A stretch of DNA of 64,000 nt from Oikopleura dioica (lineage: Eukaryota; Chordata; Appendicularia; Copelata; Oikopleuridae): the NCBI GenBank assembly GCA_907165135.1, contig OU015567.1, positions 9,305,001 through 9,369,000 on the forward strand, given 5' to 3'. The notes under the pieces are model-generated. The model saw nothing but the letters and a program-made list of their open reading frames with translations, searched no databases and was not told the DNA's origin. Below, in pieces: positions 37,555 through 48,426 of the stretch (its first letter is position 1; every line of letters begins with the position of its first letter). A program made the translations under genes and the position numbers.

Positions 37555-38379
37555 TAAAATTCAACTTTAGTTCTTATTCAAAATCATCAAATTTCTCTTT
37601 CTGTATCGAATCAACTTTTCAAACTTTCCATTTTCATTAGTACTACTTCTTTGTACTTTTGCTTCTTATTGCACTTTTATACTGGTTTTATATTGAACTT
37701 AGAGCATGCGAATTGTTGTTTCTGTCACGTTCTGCCTTACTACCATTTTTGTATGAATAAATGTTATTTTCTTAAATTTGAACAGGACTTTTTTATTGGG
37801 CTCTTTCAGCATTTAAGCTTGCGTTATCAGTAGTAATAAGTTATCACAGTGAGTTCGAGAGACAGTTCAGTGAACCTTCGAGTAAATTTTTCTGGGTTTT
37901 CCATCAACCATCGTAATGTAGGCGACTTTTTTCGTTTTGCCATGTTCTGACGATTTTCCCGACGAGGTCGTACTTTTTGCCTTTTTCACGGCTTTTGGGC
38001 TGTTCAGAAGCGGTTTTCTGTAGTCTTTCATTTTTTGATTTTCTATCTGAATACTTTTGATGGAAAACTGATTTGCCCCTTGATTTTATACCGACAAAAA
38101 GTAGCGACATCATGTTACTCTCTATCGCCTGGTGGGAAGAATCTTTTACTAGCAATTGCTAAATTTTGATATTTACGCACTAAGAAATATTTGCCTACTC
38201 TTTCCGATCTCGTCAAAACTAGTACTTTCGCGAAATAACCGAAGAGAATCATGAAAATCTGTTGTAGCAACGGGAGATTTTCTTAGATACATTAAATTTT
38301 AGCGGGAAATGATAAACTAAACGTCATCGACGAACGGTACTTTGGAACTCTTTATAACGACCTGTGTTTGATTTTAGAA
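37555..38379. other. KIF3A-RABL6 intergenic region
   Basis: AT-rich, about 825 bp. AATAAA-like signals occur near 37551 and 37756. The only possible coding signal is a weak 54-residue minus-strand ORF at 37867-38031, listed separately. Confidence 0.5.
37867..38031 (-). CDS. Possible small basic protein (54 aa), unsupported
   Basis: A minus-strand ORF starts MKDYRKPLLNSPK and ends GKPRKIYSKVH. It is basic with a Ser/Thr/Lys-rich middle and one beta-like stretch, KKVAYITMVDG. A longer overlapping ORF in another frame (37904-38155, 83 residues) shares part of the DNA; an error in the A6 run at its start could link the two. I recognise neither. Nothing but composition supports coding. Confidence 0.22.
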   Translation of the reverse strand: MKDYRKPLLNSPKAVKKAKSTTSSGKSSEHGKTKKVAYITMVDGKPRKIYSKVH

Positions 38380-39934
38380 ATGTTTGCTGCGTTCAAAAAG
38401 AAGATAAATCCAGCAGGTGCGAGTTCGGGCAGTCTCGATGCTCGCTCACCACGCCCAGAGCCTGTTTCGCCCAAGCTGCAGGCAAAATTAAGCAAGGGTA
38501 AGTGGTTAGCTATTTATTTATTAATGATAAAGAGAATTATCATTCTGATTCTTTAGGAATATCGACAAATATGAGAATTCTCGTCAGCGGCCGAAGAAAA
38601 TCAGGCAAATCGTCTCTCCTTAGGCGTCTCAAAGGGCTGCCACACAGAGCAGAATATACTGAAACTAAGGAGCCAGTTGCGGCAGTCTCTGTAAATTGGA
38701 ATTACAGAGCTACTACAGATGTCATTAAAGTCGACGCATGGGAAGTTGCAGACGAGAATTTAGAGTGTTATTTACAGGGCTCAGCTGCTGTTATTCTGAT
38801 GTATCAAGCAACTGAGCCGTTCGAGGTGAACTTTATTCAATAAATCTCTTTCTAAAAATGCTTTTAGATGGACTTTATTCTGAAACGCATTCCTGACATT
38901 CCCCGTAATTTGCCCGTCCTTGTTCTAGCCAATTTCATCGACGCAGAAGAAGCTGATGTCGACAAATGCGACGTTGAAAGATTACAGAAGCTATCTGAAT
39001 CTCGAATAGCTCCTGTTTACTTCTGCAAAAGCGCGATGACTTCTGGAAGAGGGCTCAATATGATCTACCAATTCTTCAACATTCCATATTTAATTCTAAA
39101 AGAGCAGGAGTTGTCCTTATCACTCGGTAAGGCTCGAATGTGATAAACAAGATTCAACTGAAATTAATTTCAAGCAAATACAAAGAACGATCTATCAAAC
39201 TCCTTCATGTCGATGCAGTCCCTTCAACAGTCCCAATTCCGTGTAGAACAAGTGGCTCCTTCGAATAACCCAGTGCCAGTTTTAAAGACGGACCCAGCTT
39301 CTAAAGACCTGCAAAATAATTTGGTAATGGAGGAGGAAGATGAGATTTCTGACGAAGAGATGATGGTCAACTCGATCTTCAAAAAGAAAGAAGATGAAAG
39401 TGCGACAACAGAGCTACAAGAAAGAGAAAGACCTATCGGAAAGTCTCCAGAAGCGCTAGAAAGGCTTTCATCTGGACCAAAGGATACATCTTCTCCTGTT
39501 CTACTCGCCCCACTGGCAAAAGATGATTCGCCTTGTGGGAGTTTAGGAGACACCTCTACAATCACACTTCAAAGGTACTTTTTTAGCTGAAATTTATTGT
39601 GAAGGACTCAAATTTGTTGTAGTTCTCCATCGCTTCGTTGATTCTTTTTTCTTCGTTTTGTTGATCGGGGATTTCCATATCTTGCCCGATCCATGATTCA
39701 ACCTCTTATTTATTTGCTGAAAAAGTGCGCCACTCTAGCCAAATTTTAGCCTAAAATTGGTTCATTCCACACCTGTTTCATCGATTTAATTCTAGCTTGC
39801 CTGAAGATGAAGAAGTGCAAAATCGCCCTGCTTCAAGCAGTTTCGAACTTGACTGGAGCCGCAACAACTACCTAGCATCAGAATCCACTGAATCACTTGA
39901 AAAACTCAGCATCAGCCACGGTACCACGCAATAA
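38380..39934 (+). CDS. RABL6: RABL6 (PARF), divergent Rab-like GTPase
   Basis: Five exons (38380-38497, 38557-38825, 38868-39126, 39175-39574, 39796-39934) give 394 residues; human RABL6 has ~730, so the disordered tail is much shorter. The start MFAAFKKKINPAG parallels human MFSALKKLVG. The G1 loop is SGRRKSGKSSLLRRLKGLPH and WNYRATTDVIKVDAWEVAD matches WSYKTTDDIVKVEVWDVVD. The G3 DxxG and G4 NKxD motifs are absent (AWEVAD and ANFIDAEE), which is usual for RABL6. IYQFFNIPYLILKEQEL matches HKFFNIPFLQLQRETL. The C-terminal half is acidic and Ser-rich. RABL6 binds p14ARF and has growth roles in vertebrates; in a tunicate the role is unknown. The start is 2 nt after an ATTTTAG acceptor. Confidence 0.9.
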
Positions 39935-40580
39935 GAATTCATACTGTACTCGTTTGTCTCTCTTGAGTTTACTATTGGTTATCTTTATATACGAATGTTT
40001 GCCTGTTTCCTCAAATGTGCACGTCTTGTTTCTTCATTATTATACCCAGAATAAGATATTCCCTTTCTTCACTTTACATTGTTCTGACAATTTTCAATAA
40101 ATCTATATGCAGAAAATCAATGGAGATAAATCGCCTTTTTCTAAGCCGATTTTTCTTCACTTACAAGTGGCGAAGTCGCTCTTATCGATCAGTTTGAGGA
40201 GATATTATATCAAATAATTAGTCTTTGATTGCTGTGACTTTTTCACGTTTCGATTTTCGTCGTTTCCTATCCCATGACCTTAATGGCAGTCACAAGGAAT
40301 ATATCTTTATTTTCATGCATTAAATGTTTGATTAAAAGCGCGGGTTCGCACCAATTAGCCTTGCATCGAGTTGTGCACCGATTGGCCTTGCTCGTTCGAT
40401 CTAGGGCGTATTCCCTTGAGGACATCGATCTGCATCCTTTTCTGCCGCGTTCTCCCCCTCTCTCCGCCACTGTTCGTCTTCGTCCCTCCGTCGTCGTCGT
40501 GCTTCTATATTTTGTTTACTTTTTTGTCGTTGTACTCTTTGCCTTTGTAAACAGAAACAAAACAGAAAACAGGAGAAAAC
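39935..40580. other. RABL6-CELF intergenic region and CELF leader
   Basis: 646 bp with no supportable exon. From about 40430 it is pyrimidine-rich with CGTC repeats, then a T-rich tract and TGTAAACAG at about 40547-40555, a plausible acceptor 25 nt before the CELF ATG. An RRM1 coding exon was looked for and not found. Confidence 0.5.
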
Positions 40581-43500
40581 ATGTTCTGGGTGCCAAATAC
40601 CACCGCGGCCGCCTCGGCAACAGCTGCCACCGCTGGCTACATTCCGGCCAGGACGCCGTCCGAAAGCGGATCTGAAAAGGTAAACCAGTCCTTTGATTGT
40701 TTCTGGATTATTGAGGGTCTCTTACCTTTGGCTAAAAGTTCAAAGCTAAGAGCAATTATAGGTATAAGGATCGATAATTGAAAAATTAACTCTTCAAACT
40801 CTTCCTTGATTTTAACAAACAACCAGGGATGTAACCGTTTTTACATAACAGCTTCTACTTAATTTTTCAGTAGAGTCGTTGATCATTGTTTTCTTATGAG
40901 CATTTTGTACGAAAAAGAAATGTATGCTCAAGCAAAAATGTATTGATTAGAGGTAAGACCTGAGGGTCTCTCTTTTTGATCAATTTTAAACTTGGTGAAG
41001 ATCTTTAATATTTAAAAAATTGAATTTAATGCCTCTGAGTCACTTCCGGGAAACGCAAAAATAAAAGAGAGACAGACAAATCGATAGCAGGATTTCATGC
41101 ACCACTCGTCATTTTTTTGAAAAGCTCGATTATCAACTCGCGGCAGGTGTTTGGTAAGGTTTTTTACGACCTTCGCCAGTTCCAAAGTTATTTGAGGTTT
41201 GCGTGTAATTACTGTCACGGGAGGGACTGATCAAAGAGGGGTACTTTTCCTCTCATAAACTGGTCAATTACGATTATCAGTTTCTAGTTTTTTGAGAACA
41301 AAAAATTTTACAAATCTTAAAAAAACTAACATTCAAGACATTCTCCTTATTTCAAGCCAGGAATATCGAATTGTTCATTACAAATCTTAAAAAAAAAACT
41401 GAAAATCTAAACTAATCTTTCAATCATTTCAATGTCTGAAAGTATTGCATGATAGTATTATTTATACAGAAAGCTGCATAAAACTACATGCTCGATAGAA
41501 AAAAAAGGGTTATCGATAAAATTAATATTGTTCTTGACGGATGAGCTGTCTGCGCAGTGACAGGACTTGAAAGAGCTTGTCTGATGACGTGTGACTAATC
41601 CCCGTTCTATATGATGACCTATATTGAGGCGATTCAGGAGGAAGAGGATTTCGGGCGGGACGTGTTCGATTTTCGGCCCTTCGCGGGGTGGCCAGATGCT
41701 CACCCGCTAAATTTGAAGCAGGGGCCATCTGGACATCGATTCCTTTCCTGCCCAAAGTCGATATTTCTATCTGTCTCTTTGCTGCCGACAGGGGAAGATC
41801 TGAAATTATTTAAACTTTCCGACAACATTCTCCCTGAGTCAAAAATCCCGGACTTTATTTACGAGAGATAGCTTATCCAGATAAGAAACGCGAAAATAAA
41901 TATTCAATAAGATTTTTGAATTGCAAAAGAACAAGAAACGAAAAATGATGGAAGTTGTGAGCCCGATTGAAGCGACTAATTTGAGCAAGAATTTTCTCTC
42001 CTCAGAATGGGTAAGACATGTTCTAGATCATTTTTACTGACAGATCTTTTATCAGACTCTTTCTTCTAAAATGCTTGTTTTTCCGGCTACAGTTTTGAAA
42101 GTAAAAAAGCCGCGTCGCGGCTTTCTGAAACATGAATCTACCCAGGTAGAGACACCGGTACTCCTTTTTTGAAAAGAGAAAGTCAATGTCATAGGATGAC
42201 TGTAAGGGAATCTGAAAGGATTGAGCTGCTGATAGGCTCATCTTGCCTTGAAGTGAAAGGGTTAGGCTTTATTACCAGCCTCTCTTTCTCTTTCCTTGGA
42301 CAAAGCCGCAGCGAGGGTCAATTTGCAAATCAATCTCAACTCCTGAAAGATCCTCCTGACTTTTTTAAAAGTTACAATTTGAATCCTCCGGCTACAGATA
42401 AACCAATTAATAATTGGGCAATTATATAATTTTGATACCGAGAGACAGAGCAGACGATTGGATTCGGGACAAAACATACTCAAATATAAAAAAAAAATAA
42501 AAACTATTTTAAATGGAGATTTTTGGTCCTAAGAGCAATCAGCGGCGAATTTTTAAGATAGAATTTAGGAGCTGCGTTTGGCATAATAATGAAAGAGTAA
42601 GAATAAAAACCGGTTGTCTGACCTTTTTTCTTGCCTTTTTTTGATATTTCTTCGAGAAAATAAAAGTAATCAACATTCCAATGTTAAATGACGTGCAATA
42701 GCCATCTTGCTTCAAGGTTATCGTGCATTAATGCAGCCCTATTCTCTAGCCTATCGATAAGTGAGTCTAGTGACAGTTCCCAGGAAGAGCAGTAAAGATA
42801 GAATTTGTTATTTTTGAACGCGGAGTAACAGAGGAAAAGAACGAAAAGAAACGCCTCTAAAATGAAATCTTAGATGGGGGCAAAGACCAAGACTGAAGTA
42901 AACTCAAACGACAACTGCGAGGCGAACAACAACAGAGAAGAAGACCGAAAACTATTCGTGGGAATGCTTTCGAAAACGCAGACTGAAGAGGATGTCAGAA
43001 GGCTTTTCAACAAATTTGGGCCGATAGAAGAGTGCACTATTCTCAGGTAAAATAGCATCAGTGTCTGAGAAGGAGCAGATCGACTCACGTGCGCAGAATA
43101 TAAACCTAGTTATAACCAAAAAGATACCGTAGAATTTCGGTCAAGCTCTTATTCATTCATAAAATCGTCTTTACCAAGCTTTAATATTTTTTATAGAACT
43201 CCTGAAGGCTCCTCAAAAGGGTGCGCTTTCATCAAACTCGGCAATGTCCAGCAAGCTCAAAACGCAATCGCTCAGATGCACGGTTCCACAACAATGCCGG
43301 TAAGTGTACTCGTCATCGCTTGAAACGAATGATAAGCGTCATTTGTGATAAAACATATATCATGAAACAGTTCTACACGAGCGCTCATCTGAAACGATTA
43401 TTTCTACGGGATACATTAAAAACCTAGCACAGTTCAACGTATTCGGAAAGGATCGATAGAAACTTAAAATCTTGTGATATAAAAGTCACTCGAGGGCGCT

Positions 43501-45877
43501 AGATTTTCATTTTTTAGTAATTTTATTGCCCCCTTTTCGTTTCTGAAACTGATTTATAAAGAGAATTTCCAATAGTAAACAACAAAAAAGGTAATACGAA
43601 AGACCCCCAAACTCTTTAGACTTTCAAACTGCTACTTTTTCTTACAAACTGTCCCCCCATCGATAATTTTTTCCGTGTACGCATGATAATTTTCCGAATT
43701 TCGTCCAATTGATTTTTCGGCACTGACCCCCTTTTCGTCAAAAATGCTCCAGCTTTGGGCTTCCTCAAACGAGAGAAATTTGTAACAAGCTGTAATTGAT
43801 ACGGTTGTGGTTTTTTGTTTGGACAAGATCGACCACCTTTACTAATCGGACGCTTTGCTAGAAAATTAAAACAGTTTTTCGGCTCTTTAGCATCTTCTTA
43901 AATTTTGACGCAGGTTCGTTAGAGAAAATTTTCAGAGATTACCGGCGTTTCATTTTTAAAGAAAACTGTCATTATTACGGTGAGAAGGAGAAACATTCTT
44001 ATTTTTTACTTCGCTAAAGAGCTGAGAAGGTGTTTTACGGAGATCGAGGAGCAAAAAAACAATTGAATTTTTAATTCGGAAAAAATGCCTTCTATTCTTC
44101 CCCAGATCATTTGGGCGAGAGAAAGCGTGTTTTATTCATCATTGCTCAAGAAAAAAAAAGAGTTTCATGATGAAATGTATCCGTAACGGAGAGAGAAATG
44201 CAAGAAAGGATTGAAAACCAAGATTTTAAGGGTGCGAGCTCATCGATAGTCGTCAAGTTGGCTGATAACGAGAAGGAACGTGCGCTGCGAAAGATGCAGC
44301 AAATGGCGGCGAACGGCATGGTGTCACCGATTCTGAACTATGCTTATCCACAGGTAAAGAAACAGTGAACTCTGTCATGCGATCCATTCTTTAGTCGATC
44401 GGTGGATTCGCTAACAACATGTGGGCAGGAGGCATTGTCGCGCCGATGGGAATGCAAATGGTCAACCAGATGGTCCACGGCGTCGTTCCCAGTAAGTTTA
44501 CGCACATTCTCTTTAGAACTACTCGTTTTTAACATTTCTTACTGGTTGTTCATTATTGGGGTCGAATGATTTTTATTATAAAAATTAACCTTCTTTCTAA
44601 GGTTAAAAAATCTTAACATGGACACGAAGTGAGTCTATTCGGTAATTTATTCGGTATTCGGTATTTCTGTCTATTCGGTATTCGTCCAACAATTCATTTG
44701 AAAGTGTTTAATAACTGTCCTTTCTGTTGGTCGGTAAAGTAGCAGTCCCAAAACATAGAAGTGAAATTAGAGTTAACATTTAATCAATGTAATGTTTCAT
44801 CTTTGTTAGCAATCTATTTGATCGTCTCAAAAAGAAACTTGATTTTTCAAAGAAAGAATTTTCATTTTCGCAAAAATCGAAATAAGGTCAACCTTATAAA
44901 CCGGGGATCGTCTCGGCATTTTTCCCCTTTTTCTTCGTTCGATGTCTCTTTCTGTGTCAAACTTAAATTTTTAGCTATGATGCCCCAGATGCCCTCTGCT
45001 CCTCAGTCTCCCATCGCCATTTCTACCGCCGGTAGCACTTCGGCCGAGTCTGCCCAAGCTCAAGCGCACGCACAAGTTCAAGTGCAGGCTGCTGCCATCG
45101 CTCAGCCTCAGCCAGCTGCTGCGTATTCCCTTCAGACCGCTTACGATAGCACCTTGGCCCAGTATCAAGGTAATGTTCTGTTTTTATAATGTGTTTTTAA
45201 CGCATGTATTATGGTAGCTCAAACCGCGGACTTATCTTCTCTCGCGGCGACGGCGGCATATGGCGGTTACCAATTCGTGATGGTCCCCAATCCCGCGGGT
45301 GGTTATACTCAAGTCCCGCTGTCGTGCGGCACGCAGAGCATGGCTGCTCTCAATCAGAATCCCTGTGCTCCTCAACGTGAAGGTAAGCAATCTTTCAGAC
45401 ATCTTCAGCCTAGACTTGAAAAGAACACATTTTCACAAATATTGTTTATAGGCCCGGACGGGTGCAATCTGTTCATTTATCACCTCCCCCAAGAGTTCAC
45501 AGACGCCGATTTGGCCAACATCTTCGCGCCCTTTGGAAACGTCATCTCGGCCAAGGTCTTCATCGATCGAGCGACGAATCAAAGCAAATGCTTCGGTAAG
45601 GCACACAACCTCGAGGCCTGTCACTTTCGATCTTTGGCAGATATCCTAATCACATGCATTATTGATTTCGCGCTCTTTGTAGAGCAGTTTGCCCGGATTA
45701 ATGAATAATGAGCAGAAAACTCTTAAACATATCTGTATTTATTTTTTAGGCTTCGTCTCCTACGACAACGTCTCCGCTGCCCAAAACGCAATCAACGCAA
45801 TGAACGGATTCCAAATCGGCATGAAGCGCCTCAAAGTTCAGCTCAAGCGACCCAAGGCCGGCGAAAAACACTTTTAG
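40581..45877 (+). CDS. CELF: CELF/Bruno-like RNA-binding protein lacking a visible RRM1
   Basis: Nine exons (40581-40679, 42874-43046, 43197-43299, 44231-44353, 44395-44491, 44975-45169, 45218-45382, 45452-45595, 45750-45877) give 408 residues in consistent phase. CELF proteins control splicing, stability and translation of mRNA. An Ala/Thr-rich N-terminus leads straight to RRM2 ([44 protein letters not shown]), then a Met/Ala/Gln-rich divergent linker and RRM3 ([36 protein letters not shown]), which is nearly identical to human CELFs. EDVRRLF...IEECTILR points to the CELF3-6 branch. RRM1, expected before RRM2, is absent from the 2.2-kb intron 1 and from upstream DNA. Long introns (2,194, 931 and 483 bp) are unusual here and fit regulated splicing. 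Confidence 0.92.
41945..42010 (+). CDS. Candidate alternative first coding exon of CELF
   Basis: Inside CELF intron 1, ATGATGGAAGTT opens 22 codons ([20 protein letters not shown] then EW) that end at a good donor, TGG|GTAAGA. The phase is 0, the same as exon 1, so splicing to 42874 stays in frame. A GC-richer block at about 41540-41760 lies just upstream and could be its promoter. Only frame and splice site support it. Confidence 0.35.
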
Positions 45878-46264
45878 CTAAAATTATATTTTTCATCCTT
45901 CTACCATATTTTCTTCTTCTAAAGAGTTGACCTCTTGAACCAACTTTACCAGTAATGCAACCCTTGCTTTCCCCAAACTCCCACTGTAAATACGCCCTTT
46001 ACCCTTTTTAAAAGACTCATTTTAATGAGTCTTTATTAAACCCTTCTCTTGCACATCAAAACCGCTTCAATACTTTAATAATAATTTTAAATTATTTCTT
46101 TTCGCTTTTATTTTATTTTTTTCTGATGATTCTTTTTTCCTCCACTGGTTACTTCATTTTACCTGCAATAAATCAACGAAGTTACAGAACATCACTTTTC
46201 AATTAGTAAAATTAGCTACCTCCCTCGCTTCGATTCGAAAAGAGATCAGTCTGAACCTGAAAAA
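45878..46264. other. CELF 3'UTR and CIB2-like upstream region
   Basis: 387 bp, pyrimidine- and AT-rich, no exon. A short inverted repeat around AGACTCATTTTAATGAGTCT at about 46012-46031 could form a hairpin in the CELF 3'UTR. Confidence 0.4.
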
Positions 46265-46899
46265 ATGGGAAATCAACAAGGAAGTTTTTCTCCTGAGCAA
46301 ATCGAGCAATATCAAGATTGCACCTTTTTCACTAAAAAGAGATAACAAAGCTGCATGCACGTTTTCGAGAGCTTGATCCGGATACAATTCCGTGGAATAT
46401 GCAAACCGAACAGGTTCCACATTAAATTTGAGTAATCTTGTAACTTGTTAATCTGAGGCAATGAATTTATCTCTTCCGCCCGATGTTGTGACAACAATGA
46501 CAGAGTTGAGGGAGAATCCTTTTGCAGAGAGGATTTTGGAGGTTTTCAGCGAAGACTCCAGGTAACAACAAGATTTGCAGAAAGAAAAAAAGTCATTCTA
46601 GCGGGCACATCACTTTCAACAACTTCGTGGACATGTTCAACGTTTTCTCGGAACACGCTCCACGCGACTTGAAAGCATTTTACGCCTTTAAAATCTACGA
46701 CATGGACAACGATGGGTATATCAGCATGGACGACCTCTACAATACCCTTCGTTGCCTAACCCGAGAAGAGCTGACCAAAGAAGAGATTAACCTCGTGGTT
46801 CAGAAAGTCCTTGAAGAGTCGGAAATGGACGACGATTGCCAAATCTCATTCATGGAGTTTGAGCACGTGATCTCAAGAGCGCCCGATTTCCTCAAGTAA
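46265..46899 (+). CDS. CIB2: Calcium and integrin-binding protein, CIB2/CIB3 type
   Basis: Three exons (46265-46413, 46458-46561, 46602-46899) give 183 residues once one base is added. The start MGNQQGSFSPEQIEQYQDCT matches vertebrate CIB2 ([20 protein letters not shown]), including the Gly2 myristoylation site. MTELRENPFAERILEVFSED and FVDMF follow. EF-hand 3 is DMDNDGYISMDDL with all main ligands; EF-hand 4 is EMDDDCQISFMEF, where the usual Gly is Cys. Given as written, the frame stops after TKKR; adding one A to the A5 run at 46334-46338 gives TKKEITKLHARFREL, as in the family, and makes the total length divisible by three. CIB2/3 proteins act in mechanotransduction and integrin signalling. 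The extreme C-terminus (human STFHIRI) is cut short after PDFLK. Confidence 0.88.
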
Positions 46900-48426
46900 A
46901 ATAACATTCAATTGTTTCATTTTGTAATATCATGTTTTAAAGCACCTTCCACATCAGAATTTGAGGGCAAATAAAACAACATGACCTGCTCTGTGTGCAA
47001 CAAAAATAAACTTAGTTCTATCCATGACCATGAACATTTAGAAATGAATATAAGCCATCAAAAAGGGCGACTTGCAGAGATTATAACATTATTTAATAAC
47101 CATCATAAAGTTCATCAAACACTTTGGGCAATTTCCTATCTCAATAATCCACTTTGGCAGAAATAAGAAAAATCCTTACTCTTACATAGTATGTACTAGC
47201 AGACTTAGTTATCTTTCTTGCGGCAAAGCGACTTTCGCTTATCACGCTTCACGGGAATTCTCTTAAATAACACTCAACGAGCATAAGAGTTAACAAATGG
47301 CCTTCATCGTTATATGATCCACTTAGTAATAAGTTGTGATAATAACTTGTAATCCTTGGTTTTTTCCTCACGGCTGCGCCAAAAGTAACCCCTTGTGATG
47401 TAAGCAGGCAATTGATCCACCCATACTTTTATATGGCTACGAATAGGATGTAATTTTTCTTAGAAAAATTGCAATAAACACTGATTACTGCACTAAAATT
47501 AGTATGCAGGGCTTAGATCTCCCCGCGAGAGCTGTGTTTTTACGTTGACGCAACGAGTGAAAAAATGTAGCGCTGCTGAATGAAACGTATTTTGCTGCTG
47601 GTGGTGGAGGAAATCGAGCAGCGCCACCAATCAGCGCGAACGGCGGAGACTCGGCCAGGCGCGATTGGCGCAGTCCAGTACCAACCGCCCGGGGTACCGT
47701 CAGCGAAGCACTCATTCTCGCCATTCATAAAAGTATCTTCTTAAAAAGCATTCAATAAGCACTCAAAACACTGATTTATCTTTACGCAGAGACCCTGACA
47801 AGAGCATAGAGATTTTAGGAAGATTAGACAAGCGGGAAAAGATTCGAAAAGAAGATACAAAGAGCACTGGTAAGCCTGGTTTAGAAGATTGACCTGATTT
47901 CAAATTCTATAGAAATTTATTTGCCAAATACTGAATTAGATTGAAGATTTTGTTGGTTAAAATTTTCACGAAAATGATTAATATTTTGTACGGAACCTTA
48001 AAATACCTTGGTACGAAGCATGATAATGTTTTCAAATCAAACAGACAAACTTTAAATTGTCCTAAGTAAATCGACCATCCATTTTTTAGACATTTCATTG
48101 AAGAATTCTTTCGTAAAATAAAGTTAAACATGTTCAAATATCCGAATTATTCTGGAATTCGAAAAATGCGTCAAATTAGAATTACACTTTGTCTCACATC
48201 GCAAAAAATTTCGATGCACTGGAGGAGCGAGAGACTTCATCCTCTTTAAACTTTATTATTTTTAAAAGTATCCGGTCTTAAATAAGCCCATTCGAGTTTC
48301 TTCTCGCGCCGGGCCAAGTGGAAGGCGGTGCGTTGGTTTATTTAAAATCTCACCTTTTAAATATTTATGCCGAATTTTTAAGATAAAACTCACGCGAGGG
48401 TGAATGAGCCGTGACAGATTACGATT
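46900..48426. other. Intergenic region with GC-rich CCAAT island and a possible leader exon
   Basis: 1.5 kb without a supportable coding gene. A GC-rich island at about 47520-47700 holds CCAATCAGCG near 47616 and an inverted ATTGG near 47664, as in a promoter. Downstream, a TTTACGCAG acceptor and an ACTG|GTAAGC donor bound a possible exon at 47790-47869 that is open in one frame (RDPDKSIEILGRLDKRE) but has no ATG. It may be a non-coding leader exon of the 48427 gene, or chance. Confidence 0.3.

Noticed and set aside
41611-41871. 86-codon ORF in CELF intron 1
   Set aside because: Composition not protein-like over its second half, no splice sites in phase with CELF, no RRM. Kept only as a possible promoter block.
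44633-44695. Short repeats of TATTCGGTA in a CELF intron
   Set aside because: Only a few imperfect units over 60 bp; a minor simple repeat with no array structure. No CRISPR-like array exists in the window.
47485-47724. 79-codon minus-strand ORF in the GC-rich island
   Set aside because: Pro/Ala/Ser composition expected from a GC-rich promoter; no domain, splice or acceptor evidence.
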